The position numbers and the translations under genes are program-made. Positions 53,103 to 61,716 of a stretch of DNA of 64,000 nucleotides are shown piece after piece. Positions within the stretch are counted from its first letter, which is position 1, and every line of letters starts with the position of its first letter. Below the pieces are notes generated by a model. It was not told the DNA's origin and searched no databases. It was given only the letters and a program-made list of their open reading frames with translations. The DNA comes from Limosilactobacillus pulli (lineage in GTDB: Bacteria > Bacillota > Bacilli > Lactobacillales > Lactobacillaceae), in the NCBI RefSeq assembly GCF_947381555.1, contig NZ_CANCWQ010000003.1, positions 1 to 64,000 on the forward strand, in the 5' to 3' direction.

Positions 53103-53272
53103 TCTGTTTCTTCCCTTCGTATACAAAAGTAGTCGTTCTTTTTCATAATACAATAGCGTTGATATTATACCATAGCCGAACGTTAAATTAACAGACATTA
53201 CTATACACCAAACGCTAAAGAAAAACAGCATTGCTATTCATCATTGGGAGTTCCTTAACCGAATTTTAAAAT

Positions 53273-53911
53273 TCAATTCGCAATTTGACCATTAAATGTC
53301 GCATGACTTTCCTGACTTTCACGCCAGCTGTAGTAGTCTTGACTGCCAATCACCAGACAGTCCAATAAATGCAGTCCCAAAAGCTGGCAGCCCTGCTCCA
53401 ATCGACTCATAAAGCTCAAATCCTGTCTGGATGGCGCAGGATCACCTGAAGGATGATTGTGTACCATGATCAGGCCAAATGAGTTCCAGTGAAGCGCATA
53501 GCGAAAAATCTGATCAGGATAGAGCATGCATTCGGCTTGCCCTCCTTTAAACAAACAGTGCCGAGCAATAATTTCGTTATGCACGTCCGTACAGAGAATC
53601 TCGACTGATTCTTGTGTCTGATCAGCCATCTCGTCCATTAAAAACTGACCAACTTCATTGCTGGAATAGGCATGCCCTAAAATCTCGTGCGGACAGGTTA
53701 GAATCAAACTGCCCAGCTCAATAGCCGCCAAAACCGGCTTGAGTCGTTTCCGATCATAACCTAAAAAGGCATCCTGCTCTTCCATAGTCATGCAGCGAAA
53801 AACTGCCGGCGTTGGAAACAGTTCTAAAAAATGATTGGCCAGATCCTCTTCCTTGCTAAATACCATGTTGACCAGTGTGACATAACGCTGCTGACAAGTT
53901 TTTTCGATCAT
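53273..53911 (-). CDS. radC: RadC/MPN domain protein
   Basis: 212 residues. The JAMM-like metal motif is complete in HNHPSGDPAPSRQD (His151, His153, Ser155, Asp164) with the upstream Glu in the EILCTDVHNEII strand. The N-terminal part includes the FLGYDRKRLKPVLAAIELG helix. Despite its name a role in DNA repair is doubtful. GGGGAGG precedes the ATG. Same strand and position upstream of mreB as in many Firmicutes. Confidence 0.92.
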   Translation of the reverse strand: MIEKTCQQRYVTLVNMVFSKEEDLANHFLELFPTPAVFRCMTMEEQDAFLGYDRKRLKPVLAAIELGSLILTCPHEILGHAYSSNEVGQFLMDEMADQTQESVEILCTDVHNEIIARHCLFKGGQAECMLYPDQIFRYALHWNSFGLIMVHNHPSGDPAPSRQDLSFMSRLEQGCQLLGLHLLDCLVIGSQDYYSWRESQESHATFNGQIAN

Positions 53912-53985
53912 TTGATTACCTCCCCTGCCAATACTATATGCAGACTAGAGCAGATAGTATTTTTTCGGTTAAAAATCAAATAACC

Positions 53986-55320
53986 TTAATTTTCAGCAAC
54001 CGAATTAACGAAAAAACTGCGCACTTCTGAGATGAAATACAAAGAGCCGGTAATCAAAATAGCATCGTCTGCCGAAGCCTCCTTAGAAATTTTTAGCAGT
54101 CCTTCCTGCCAGCTGGCAGCTGTTTTGATTGGCCAACGCGTCTCAATGTCTTGAGCCGCTTTTTTTAAGTCGGCACTTGGTCGCTTGGGACCTGGTCCGG
54201 CAAAATTGGTCAGCATTAAATGTACGTTAGGCAAGCTGGCAATCTCACCCAACATCAACTGATACTGCTTATCTGCCAAAATGGCTACCAAAACATAAAT
54301 CTCCATGTTTTTAAAATCGTCTTTGATTGTCGTCGTTAAAGCCTGCATCCCAGGGAGATTATGTGCTCCATCCAAGACTACCAGCGGCGAGTCGTTAACG
54401 ACCTCCAAGCGACCTGGCCAACGCGTATCAGCCAGTCCCTGCCGAAACGACCTAACGTCAATCTGCAGTCCTTGCTGCTTTAAATAAAGCTGAGCCATGG
54501 TAATCGCAACGGCAGCATTGTCAACTTGATACTCACCCAACAGTCCCAACTGAAATCTTTGACGGTGGATCATCAAGCCATCATATTCAATCTCATTTTT
54601 CAATTGATGGTCATTTAGCTTTTTGGCCGTAAATTGGCGACCATTTTCATACAATGGTGCCTGCTTGTCTTGAGCAGCCTCTATGATCACCTGACGTGCG
54701 GCTTTGGGCAGTCTGCCGATTACGACCGGAACCTTAGGCTTGATGATCCCAGCTTTTTGAGCAGCAATCTCGCCCAGTGTATCGCCCAAAACATGCATAT
54801 GATCGTAACCAACAGAGACGATGCCACTGACCTTGGGTACGATGACGTTGGTCGAGTCAAACAGACCGCCAATCCCCACTTCAAGAATGACGACGTCTGG
54901 CCGCATTTTGGCAAACCAGGTAAACATAATTGCCGTATCAATCTCAAATTCAGTTGGACCACCCTCTGGCAAAACCTCATCCAGATAGTCAACAACCGGC
55001 GCAACTTTTTGAACCGTCTTAACCAGCTCATCATCAGGAATCGGTTGACCATTTAATGAAATACGCTCATTAAAACGAACGATAAACGGTGAAGTAAACG
55101 TCCCTACGCTCAGGCCGTCTGCCATCAGCATTGATCTCAGCATAGCCGTTGTCGACCCTTTGCCGTTGGTTCCCGTAATATGCAGATAATCAAGGTTTTC
55201 CTGCGGATTGCCCAACTCTTGTAAAAATCGCCGCATACGCTTGAGTGTAGGAATTTTTTTGAACTTGGTACGACCGTGAATAAACGCCAACGCGTCATCA
55301 TAGTTTTGAATGTTGGTCAT
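53986..55320 (-). CDS. folC: Bifunctional folylpolyglutamate/dihydrofolate synthase
   Basis: 444 residues from ATG 55320 (GAAAGGA upstream). Mur-ligase fold: P-loop HITGTNGKGSTT (near 48-59), omega loop TSPFIVRFNERI (near 74-85), VGIGGLFDSTNV (near 146), and the C-terminal domain with LDGAHNLPG (near 322). Adds glutamate to folates. It follows valS, with a terminator between them. Confidence 0.95.
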   Translation of the reverse strand: MTNIQNYDDALAFIHGRTKFKKIPTLKRMRRFLQELGNPQENLDYLHITGTNGKGSTTAMLRSMLMADGLSVGTFTSPFIVRFNERISLNGQPIPDDELVKTVQKVAPVVDYLDEVLPEGGPTEFEIDTAIMFTWFAKMRPDVVILEVGIGGLFDSTNVIVPKVSGIVSVGYDHMHVLGDTLGEIAAQKAGIIKPKVPVVIGRLPKAARQVIIEAAQDKQAPLYENGRQFTAKKLNDHQLKNEIEYDGLMIHRQRFQLGLLGEYQVDNAAVAITMAQLYLKQQGLQIDVRSFRQGLADTRWPGRLEVVNDSPLVVLDGAHNLPGMQALTTTIKDDFKNMEIYVLVAILADKQYQLMLGEIASLPNVHLMLTNFAGPGPKRPSADLKKAAQDIETRWPIKTAASWQEGLLKISKEASADDAILITGSLYFISEVRSFFVNSVAEN

Positions 55321-55383
55321 GATGAATCCTTTCATTTTTACTGCTCATTATAGAACAATTGTTCGCAAAAGTCGAATTGATTT

Positions 55384-55424
55384 TAAAAAAACATCCCCAA
55401 AGCTCAGATGAACCCTGGGGATGC
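55384..55424 (-). terminator. valS terminator
   Basis: On the complement GGCATCCCCAGG and CTTTGGGGATG form the hairpin, followed by TTTTTTTAAAA. Confidence 0.8.
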
Positions 55425-55476
55425 CAACGTATTTAATTTAAACTAGGTTAAAAAGTCGGGATTAGCAACCCTCGTT

Positions 55477-58134
55477 TTAAGCATTCTTGAGTGATTCAAG
55501 ACGAGTCTGAGCTGCCTCCAGCTTTTGTTTCCATTCGGCAGCCTTAGTCCGTTCTTCAGCAACAACGGCTTCTGGAGCATTGTTGACAAATTTCTCGTTG
55601 CCAAGCTTCTTTTCCGAGCGTTGAACCTCTTTTTCCAACTTGGCAATTTCTTTTTCCATCCGGGCTTGCTCTTCTTTAAGATCAACCAGCTCAGCCATTG
55701 GAATGTAGACTTCAGCACCGGTTACGATCCCGCTCATGGCCAGCTTTGGTGCTTGCGTATCGGTAGCAATCTGCAGATTGGCTGGGTGGCAGAAGCGCTT
55801 GATGTAGTCCTCATTAGCCAAAAGCATGTCAGCATCAGCTTGGTCATCAGTCTTGATCAGCAGGTCAACCGGCTTGGACATTGGTGCATTGGCTTCGTTA
55901 CGGATGTTGCGGACAGCAGTGATCAATTCGATCAGACGTTTCATCTGTTCTTCGGATTTCTCATCGGTGAACTCATCATGAACGACTGGGTAGTCGGCAA
56001 TCATGATCGACTTGCCTTCATGAGGCATGTCTTGCCACAGTGCTTCAGTAACGAATGGCATGATTGGGTGCATCAGTTTAAGCGTTTGGTCGAGCACGTA
56101 GCCCAAGATGTTCTTAGTGTCGGCCTTTTCTGCTTCAGTACCATTGTTGAGCTTTTCCTTAGTCATTTCAATGTACCAGTCACAGAAGTCGTTCCAGATG
56201 AAGTTGTACAGACAGCGGCAGGCCTCACCAAAATCAAACGATTCAAACTGTTCAGTAACCTGCTTGACCGTTGCGTTCAAACGACTCAAAATCCAACGGT
56301 CAGCCAGATCCCACTTATCTTGGGCCGGCAGCTTTGGTGCACCTTGCATGTCGCCAAGGTTCATGATTACGTAACGGCTGGCATTCCAGATCTTGTTAAT
56401 AAAGTTCCAGGCCGCATCCATCTTCTTGTAAGAGAAACGAATATCTTGACCAGGCGTGGAACCCGTAACCAGGAACCAGCGCAATGCATCCGTACCATAC
56501 TTTTCAATGACGTCCATTGGGTCAATCCCGTTGCCCAATGACTTGCTCATCTTACGACCTTGCTCGTCACGAATCAATCCGTGCAACAAGACGTTGTGGA
56601 ATGGTGCCTTGCCAGTAAACTCAAGTGACTGGAAGATCATCCGGGCAACCCAGAAGAAGATGATGTCATAGCCGCTAACTAGCGTGTTGGTTGGGAAGTA
56701 GCGCTTAAAGTCAGCAGAATCCGTATCTGGCCAGCCCATCGTTGAAAATGGCCACAAAGCCGAGCTGAACCAGGTATCCAGCACATCTTTATCCTGTTCC
56801 CAGTTTTCGGCGTCCTTTGGTGCTTCCATACCAACGTACATTTCACCAGTCTGCTTGTTGTACCAGGCTGGAATGCGGTGGCCCCACCATAATTGACGTG
56901 AGATGACCCAGTCATGAACGTTTTCCATCCATTGGTTGAAAGTATGCTCGAACCGTTCTGGGACAAAGTTGACCCGATCAGCCGTCTTTTGGTTGGCCAA
57001 TGCTTTTTCGGCCAGTGGCTTCATCTTAACGAACCATTGCGTGGAAAGACGCGACTCAACCTGTACGCCCGTTCGTTCAGAATGGCCAACTGAGTGCACG
57101 ATTGGGTCAATCTTAAGCATGTAGCCGCCGTCTTCCAAATCTTTGACGATTGCCTTACGAGCCTCGAAACGATCCATGCCGCAGTATTTGCCGGCATTTT
57201 CGTTTAACGAGGCATCCTCATTCATCGTGTTGAGCTCTGGCAGATTATGACGCTTGCCGACCAAGAAGTCGTTGGGGTCATGTGCCGGCGTGATTTTAAC
57301 CATCCCAGTACCAAAGTCTGGCGTTACGTAATCATCGGCAATGATTTCGATCTCACGGTTGACCAGTGGTACCATGACATGCTTGCCGACCAGTTCCTTG
57401 TAACGTTCATCATTTGGGTTTACGGCAACGGCTTCATCACCAAACATGGTTTCAGGACGCGTCGTGGCAACTTCAATGTAATCCTTGCCATTAAACGTCG
57501 TACCATCCGTGAATGGGTACTTGACATGGTAGAAGGCACCCTTGTCGTCTTTATGGATAACCTCCATGTCAGAAAGCGCCGTCCGTGCCTGTGGGTCCCA
57601 GTTGATGATGTAGGTTGCCCGGTAGATTAGACCCTTGTTGTACAGATCAACAAAGACCTTGCGCACAGCCTTATTCAGCCCTTCATCAAGGGTAAAGCGC
57701 TCACGATCGTAGTCTACCGAGATCCCCATCTTGGCCCATTGCTTGTGAATAATATCGGCATATTCGTCTTTCCAGTCCCAGACCTGCTGAACAAACTTTT
57801 CACGACCCAAGTCATAGCGTGAAATGCCTTGTTCGCGCAGACGAGCTTCAACCTTGGCCTGCGTTGCGATTCCGGCATGATCCATCCCTGGCAGCCATAA
57901 AACATCGTAGCCCTGCATCCGTTTTTGACGAATGACCATATCCTGCAGCGTCGTGTCCCAGGCGTGACCCAAGTGCAGCTTACCGGTAACGTTAGGAGGT
58001 GGAATAACGATTGAATATGGTTTGGCTTTCTTATCGCCGCTTGGCTTAAAGAACCCTTCATCGATCCACCATTGATAGCGCCCTTCTTCAATTGAAGCTG
58101 GGTTGAACTTGGTGGACATGTTCTTTTCTGACAT
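55477..58134 (-). CDS. valS: Valyl-tRNA synthetase
   Basis: 885 residues, class I synthetase, full length. HIGH motif in PPNVTGKLHLGHAW (residues 47-60), editing domain with TTRPETMFGDEAVAV (near 225-239), KMSKS in GRKMSKSLGNGIDP (near 525-538), anticodon-binding domain and the C-terminal coiled coil (QARMEKEIAKLEKEVQRSEKKL, near 815-836). ATG 58134 has AAAGGGGAA upstream. Expression is under the T-box described upstream. Confidence 0.97.
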   Translation of the reverse strand: MSEKNMSTKFNPASIEEGRYQWWIDEGFFKPSGDKKAKPYSIVIPPPNVTGKLHLGHAWDTTLQDMVIRQKRMQGYDVLWLPGMDHAGIATQAKVEARLREQGISRYDLGREKFVQQVWDWKDEYADIIHKQWAKMGISVDYDRERFTLDEGLNKAVRKVFVDLYNKGLIYRATYIINWDPQARTALSDMEVIHKDDKGAFYHVKYPFTDGTTFNGKDYIEVATTRPETMFGDEAVAVNPNDERYKELVGKHVMVPLVNREIEIIADDYVTPDFGTGMVKITPAHDPNDFLVGKRHNLPELNTMNEDASLNENAGKYCGMDRFEARKAIVKDLEDGGYMLKIDPIVHSVGHSERTGVQVESRLSTQWFVKMKPLAEKALANQKTADRVNFVPERFEHTFNQWMENVHDWVISRQLWWGHRIPAWYNKQTGEMYVGMEAPKDAENWEQDKDVLDTWFSSALWPFSTMGWPDTDSADFKRYFPTNTLVSGYDIIFFWVARMIFQSLEFTGKAPFHNVLLHGLIRDEQGRKMSKSLGNGIDPMDVIEKYGTDALRWFLVTGSTPGQDIRFSYKKMDAAWNFINKIWNASRYVIMNLGDMQGAPKLPAQDKWDLADRWILSRLNATVKQVTEQFESFDFGEACRCLYNFIWNDFCDWYIEMTKEKLNNGTEAEKADTKNILGYVLDQTLKLMHPIMPFVTEALWQDMPHEGKSIMIADYPVVHDEFTDEKSEEQMKRLIELITAVRNIRNEANAPMSKPVDLLIKTDDQADADMLLANEDYIKRFCHPANLQIATDTQAPKLAMSGIVTGAEVYIPMAELVDLKEEQARMEKEIAKLEKEVQRSEKKLGNEKFVNNAPEAVVAEERTKAAEWKQKLEAAQTRLESLKNA

Positions 58135-58164
58135 GGCAAGTTCCCCTTTCAGATTTACAGTTGT

Positions 58165-58431
58165 TGTTGATTGATCGGCATTAAACTAAAAAGACCCGTC
58201 CTAATAAATTAGGACGAGTCTGCTCGCGGTACCACCTAAATTGAAACTCTACTGATGAAAGTTTCCGCTCTAACATGGGATATCGGCCATGAACCGGAAT
58301 CACCTACTTGGTTTCAGTGCTTCTGCTCGCGAGCTACCTTCAATTCGACTGACGGGACTCTTTTTCAGCAACCGAGTCTCTCTGAACGGTCTTGTCGAAT
58401 CTACTCTCTCGTTCAATGCTTGAATAGCGTA
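58165..58431 (-). promoter_or_regulatory. Valine T-box leader of valS
   Basis: On the complement the core TTAGGTGGTACCGCGAGC (about 58227-58246) and the terminator AGACTCGTCCTAAT/ATTAGGACGGGTCT plus TTTTT are clear. The bulge UGGU fits A73 of tRNA-Val. The stem I specifier region reads GAAGGTAGC (about 58334-58342), giving GTA, a valine codon. Confidence 0.92.
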
Positions 58432-58460
58432 ATGATAAAAGAAATTTTTGATAACGTCAA
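58432..58460 (-). promoter_or_regulatory. valS promoter
   Basis: -35 TTGACG (58455-58460) and -10 TATCAT (58432-58437) on the complement, 17 nt apart, just upstream of the T-box leader. Confidence 0.7.
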
Positions 58461-58482
58461 GTCGATTCAAATAATTTTTTAA

Positions 58483-58989
58483 TTATTCGGCTGACTTGCT
58501 AAGTTTCTCAACTGCGTTCAATGCTGCCAGATAGTCTGGTTCATGCGTCATTTCAGGAACAATCTGTGAATAGACGATCTGACCGTCAGCATCAATGAGG
58601 AAGATTGAGCGCGCCAAGACCCCTTCATCAGGAATCAAAAGTTTCATTGCATAGCCAAATGACTGTTCATAATCAGATAAAAGCTCAGCATTTGGGATAT
58701 CATTGGCCGCGCACCAGCCCTTCTGTTCGTTAATTGGATTGGTGGAGACCGTAATCAAGCGGACGTCAGGATATTCAGCCATTGCCTTGTTGAATTTGCG
58801 TGACTGCAGCGAGCAAACCGATGTATTGATGTCTGGTACGACTGAAAATAAAGTTGGCTTGCCCAGCAGCTCACGAGTCTTAACCCGTTGATTCTGAGCA
58901 TCAAACAGCTTAAAGTGAGGAATTTCCGTACCTACTTCTGGCGGATTGCCGACCAGCTGCATCTTCTCACCATTGACAGTAACTTCCAC
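58483..58989 (-). CDS. tpx: Thiol peroxidase (Tpx, atypical 2-Cys peroxiredoxin)
   Basis: 168 residues from GTG 58989, with AAAGGAG 8 nt before; the longer open frame is not family-like. The peroxidatic Cys59 lies in PDINTSVCSLQSRKF and the resolving Cys93 in GWCAANDIPN, matching the spacing of E. coli Tpx. It reduces hydroperoxides using thioredoxin, important in a catalase-negative bacterium. A TATACT at 59040-59045 may be its -10. Divergent neighbours are absent; it is a single gene. Confidence 0.95.
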   Translation of the reverse strand: MEVTVNGEKMQLVGNPPEVGTEIPHFKLFDAQNQRVKTRELLGKPTLFSVVPDINTSVCSLQSRKFNKAMAEYPDVRLITVSTNPINEQKGWCAANDIPNAELLSDYEQSFGYAMKLLIPDEGVLARSIFLIDADGQIVYSQIVPEMTHEPDYLAALNAVEKLSKSAE

Positions 58990-59088
58990 GATGAACGCTC
59001 CTTTCAGTTTCACAGCGTTTTTTAATTTTGTGTGGGAACAGTATACCAAATTTAGCACCATTCGAATAGCCAAATCCGGTGTTTGAAA

Positions 59089-59128
59089 TAAAAAAGCTGA
59101 TGCATTAAAAAGTCTTGCATCAGCTTAA
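59089..59128 (-). terminator. iscS-thiI terminator
   Basis: On the complement AAGCTGATGCA and TGCATCAGCTT form a perfect 11-bp stem, followed by TTTTTATT. Confidence 0.88.
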
Positions 59129-59131
59129 ATT

Positions 59132-60352
59132 TTACAGCAATTCAGCAAAAACGTCCTGATTTTGGTTTAGGAATTCGTCACCGGCATGAATCTCTGTAAT
59201 CTTGATATTGTCCAGTGCTCGCTGCATCAAGCCCTCGACGTCCAACCGTGCCTCGTAGGATCGTGCCCGTTTCAGGTTTGGCTTGGTCTTTGGCGAAGGT
59301 GGCGTAAAGACCGTGCAGCAGTCCTCATATGGCAGAATCGACAGCTCGTAGGTATCGATTTCTTCAGCGATCTTGATGATTTCAGTCTTATCAAACGACA
59401 ACACCGGACGCAGAACCGGCCACGTCGTTACATCGTTAATGGCCACCATGCTCTCCATCGTCTGCGAGGCTACCTGCCCAAGGCTCTCACCATTGAAGAT
59501 GGCCAGGCCGTGTCGCTTCATGGCCAGCGCTGCAGCCAGTCTAAGCATCAATCGGCGCTGAACGGTCATCAGATAGCCTTCAGGTACTTTTTCTTTAACC
59601 GTTTCCTGAATCTCGGTAAATGGGACCTGGATAAACTTGATGCTGCCACAGTACTTAGCCAGCTTGCTGGTCAGCTCCTTTGACTTGGCCAGTGCTTGTT
59701 CGCTGGTGTATGGTGGACTATAAAAGTGCACCATTTCCAAGGAGACCCCACGCTTCATGGCCAGATAGGCAGCTACCGGCGAATCGATTCCACCAGAGAG
59801 CATCATCATGCCCTTACCCGCTGTCCCAACTGGCAGGCCACCGGCACCTTTGATCTTTTCACTGGTCAAATAAATCCCGCTCTTGCGAATTTCAACCATC
59901 AGATCAATATCTGGATGATGGACGTCAACCGTCAAAAGGTTGGGAAATTCTTTCAGCAGGTAGGCCCCCAGCTCACGATTCATCTCAAATGTACCCATTG
60001 GGAAGCCATGGTCAGCATGCCGAGTACTGATCTTAAACGTTGCCGGCTTTTTAACCTGTTCTCTAATCATCTTGGCAGCCGCTTTTTTAACGGCCTCAAA
60101 GTCACTATCAACACGCAGCGACGGCGAGAAGGTCTGAATGCCAAAGACCTGCTTTAGGCGGTCCATCACTTGATCACTGTCAGCACCGTTTAAATCAATA
60201 TGCATCCGGTCTCTTTGCGGATGAATCTTAACCTGATCAAAGCCATGCAGCGCCTTAGTGACGTTGGCTCCCAATCGGTCAATGAAGTTCTTTTGATTGC
60301 GCCCTTTGGTTGAAAGCTCACCATAGCGCACCATGATTTCATCATATTGCAT
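59132..60352 (-). CDS. thiI: tRNA 4-thiouridine synthetase ThiI
   Basis: 406 residues: N-terminal ferredoxin-like domain plus THUMP (residues 1-165) and a PP-loop ATPase domain with SGGIDSP at 186-192. It lacks the rhodanese domain of the E. coli enzyme, as usual in Firmicutes where the partner desulfurase passes sulfur directly. It makes s4U8 in tRNA. The TFTPPSPKTKPNL region near 345 matches the family. It follows the desulfurase gene by 27 bp. Confidence 0.95.
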   Translation of the reverse strand: MQYDEIMVRYGELSTKGRNQKNFIDRLGANVTKALHGFDQVKIHPQRDRMHIDLNGADSDQVMDRLKQVFGIQTFSPSLRVDSDFEAVKKAAAKMIREQVKKPATFKISTRHADHGFPMGTFEMNRELGAYLLKEFPNLLTVDVHHPDIDLMVEIRKSGIYLTSEKIKGAGGLPVGTAGKGMMMLSGGIDSPVAAYLAMKRGVSLEMVHFYSPPYTSEQALAKSKELTSKLAKYCGSIKFIQVPFTEIQETVKEKVPEGYLMTVQRRLMLRLAAALAMKRHGLAIFNGESLGQVASQTMESMVAINDVTTWPVLRPVLSFDKTEIIKIAEEIDTYELSILPYEDCCTVFTPPSPKTKPNLKRARSYEARLDVEGLMQRALDNIKITEIHAGDEFLNQNQDVFAELL

Positions 60353-60379
60353 TGTTAGAACAAAATTTTCCTTTCAAAA

Positions 60380-61528
60380 CTAGTCGATAATCTTTTTAAA
60401 GCCAGCATACAGCTCATCAAAGACCCGGTTGAACTCATCAGCTTCGGCCAAGGTGTTTTGGTCACCCAGACTGATTCGGACCGCACTGGTAGCAATCGAA
60501 TCCGGTACCTTCATTGCTGCTAACGTCCCGGCCTCTACATGCTTTTTGGATGAGCAGGCACTGGTCGTAGAAATATAAATGTCATGCTCTTCAAAAGCAT
60601 GTACGATTGTTTCGCCGCGAACGCCGACGATTGCAAACGTCAGAATATGCGGTGCAAATGAGTCATCGTTTTTAGAAATGATCTGAACGTGATCAAAGTC
60701 TTTAATGTGATTATAAATCCGCGTCTTAACGGCTTTTTCGCGTTCAACAACCTCTTTTTCCTCTTGTTTGACCATTCGTAAAGCCCGCGCCATGGCAACA
60801 AAGCCGGCCGTATTTTCAGTCCCGTTGCGACGGCCGCGTTCCTGACCACCACCATCGATCAGCGGGGCCAGCTTGCGGCCGGCTTTGGCATATACAAAGC
60901 CGGTCCCGCGCGGTGCATGGAACTTATGACCAGAAAAGACTGCAAAATCGACTCGGTCCGAAAAGACAATGTCATCGATTCCCTTGCCAATTGCTTGAAC
61001 TGCATCGACCATGAAATGAACCTTTGGGTAGTCTTTTAAGATCTCACCGATTTCCTTGATTGGCTGAATCGTACCAATCTCGTTGTTGACCACCATCGAC
61101 TCAACCAAAATCGTATCTGGCCGCAGTGCCTTTTTTACGTCTTCAGGATTGATGCGTCCCTGGTCATCGACTGGCAGATAGGTAATCTCAAAGCCAAGGT
61201 CGGCTAATCGCTCCATTGAATTACGTACCGCAGCATGCTCAACACTGGTCGTAATGATGTGCTTGCCATATTGACGCTTTTCAATTGCTGTTCCTTTAAT
61301 GACCCAGTTGTCGCCTTCTGAACCGCCACTGGTAAAAACAATCTCACTTGGCAAAACGCTAAACAGGTCCGCGATCTGCTTACGTGCCTGCTCTTGAAGA
61401 TTCCAAGCCGTCTCGCCAACCTTGTGCAGACTAGAAGGGTTGCCCCAAATCTTTTGGCAGACTTGATTATACGTATCCAAAACTTCTGGCCAGATCTGTG
61501 TCGTGGCACTATTGTCAAAATAAATCAT
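60380..61528 (-). CDS. Cysteine desulfurase (NifS/IscS type)
   Basis: 382 residues, PLP-dependent. The Schiff-base lysine is Lys202 in FSGHKFHAPRGTGF and the sulfur-carrying Cys325 is in STTSACSSKK. N-terminal IYFDNSATTQIWPEVL and SEGDNWVIKG match the NifS family; paired with thiI as in B. subtilis NifZ. Supplies persulfide sulfur to ThiI for tRNA thiolation. AAAGGAG precedes the ATG. Confidence 0.95.
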   Translation of the reverse strand: MIYFDNSATTQIWPEVLDTYNQVCQKIWGNPSSLHKVGETAWNLQEQARKQIADLFSVLPSEIVFTSGGSEGDNWVIKGTAIEKRQYGKHIITTSVEHAAVRNSMERLADLGFEITYLPVDDQGRINPEDVKKALRPDTILVESMVVNNEIGTIQPIKEIGEILKDYPKVHFMVDAVQAIGKGIDDIVFSDRVDFAVFSGHKFHAPRGTGFVYAKAGRKLAPLIDGGGQERGRRNGTENTAGFVAMARALRMVKQEEKEVVEREKAVKTRIYNHIKDFDHVQIISKNDDSFAPHILTFAIVGVRGETIVHAFEEHDIYISTTSACSSKKHVEAGTLAAMKVPDSIATSAVRISLGDQNTLAEADEFNRVFDELYAGFKKIID

Positions 61529-61682
61529 ACTGTGCTTGCTCCTTTAATGCACGCGGGAAAAAAGTTTTTCCTCGCAAGATATTGCCGCCGATGGATCACA
61601 TCCGCGACGAAGGTTCGGCTCCTAAAACAACGCTACATTATAACAGATCATGAATCTTTTAACCATGATTGACGTCCGAAAA

Positions 61683-61716
61683 TAAAAAACGCGTCAACGA
61701 AATGACGCGTTTTTTA
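61683..61716. terminator. ezrA terminator
   Basis: AAAAAACGCGTCA and TGACGCGTTTTTT pair across ACGAAA right after the ezrA stop; T runs on both strands. Confidence 0.88.

Noticed and set aside
52095..53231. Long 378-residue MreB start
   Set aside because: The extra 43 residues are hydrophobic and unlike MreB; TTG 53102 has an AAGGGA site and yields the normal N-terminus.
58483..59073. Long 196-residue Tpx start
   Set aside because: GTG 58989 has AAAGGAG at ideal distance and aligns the two cysteines with E. coli Tpx numbering.
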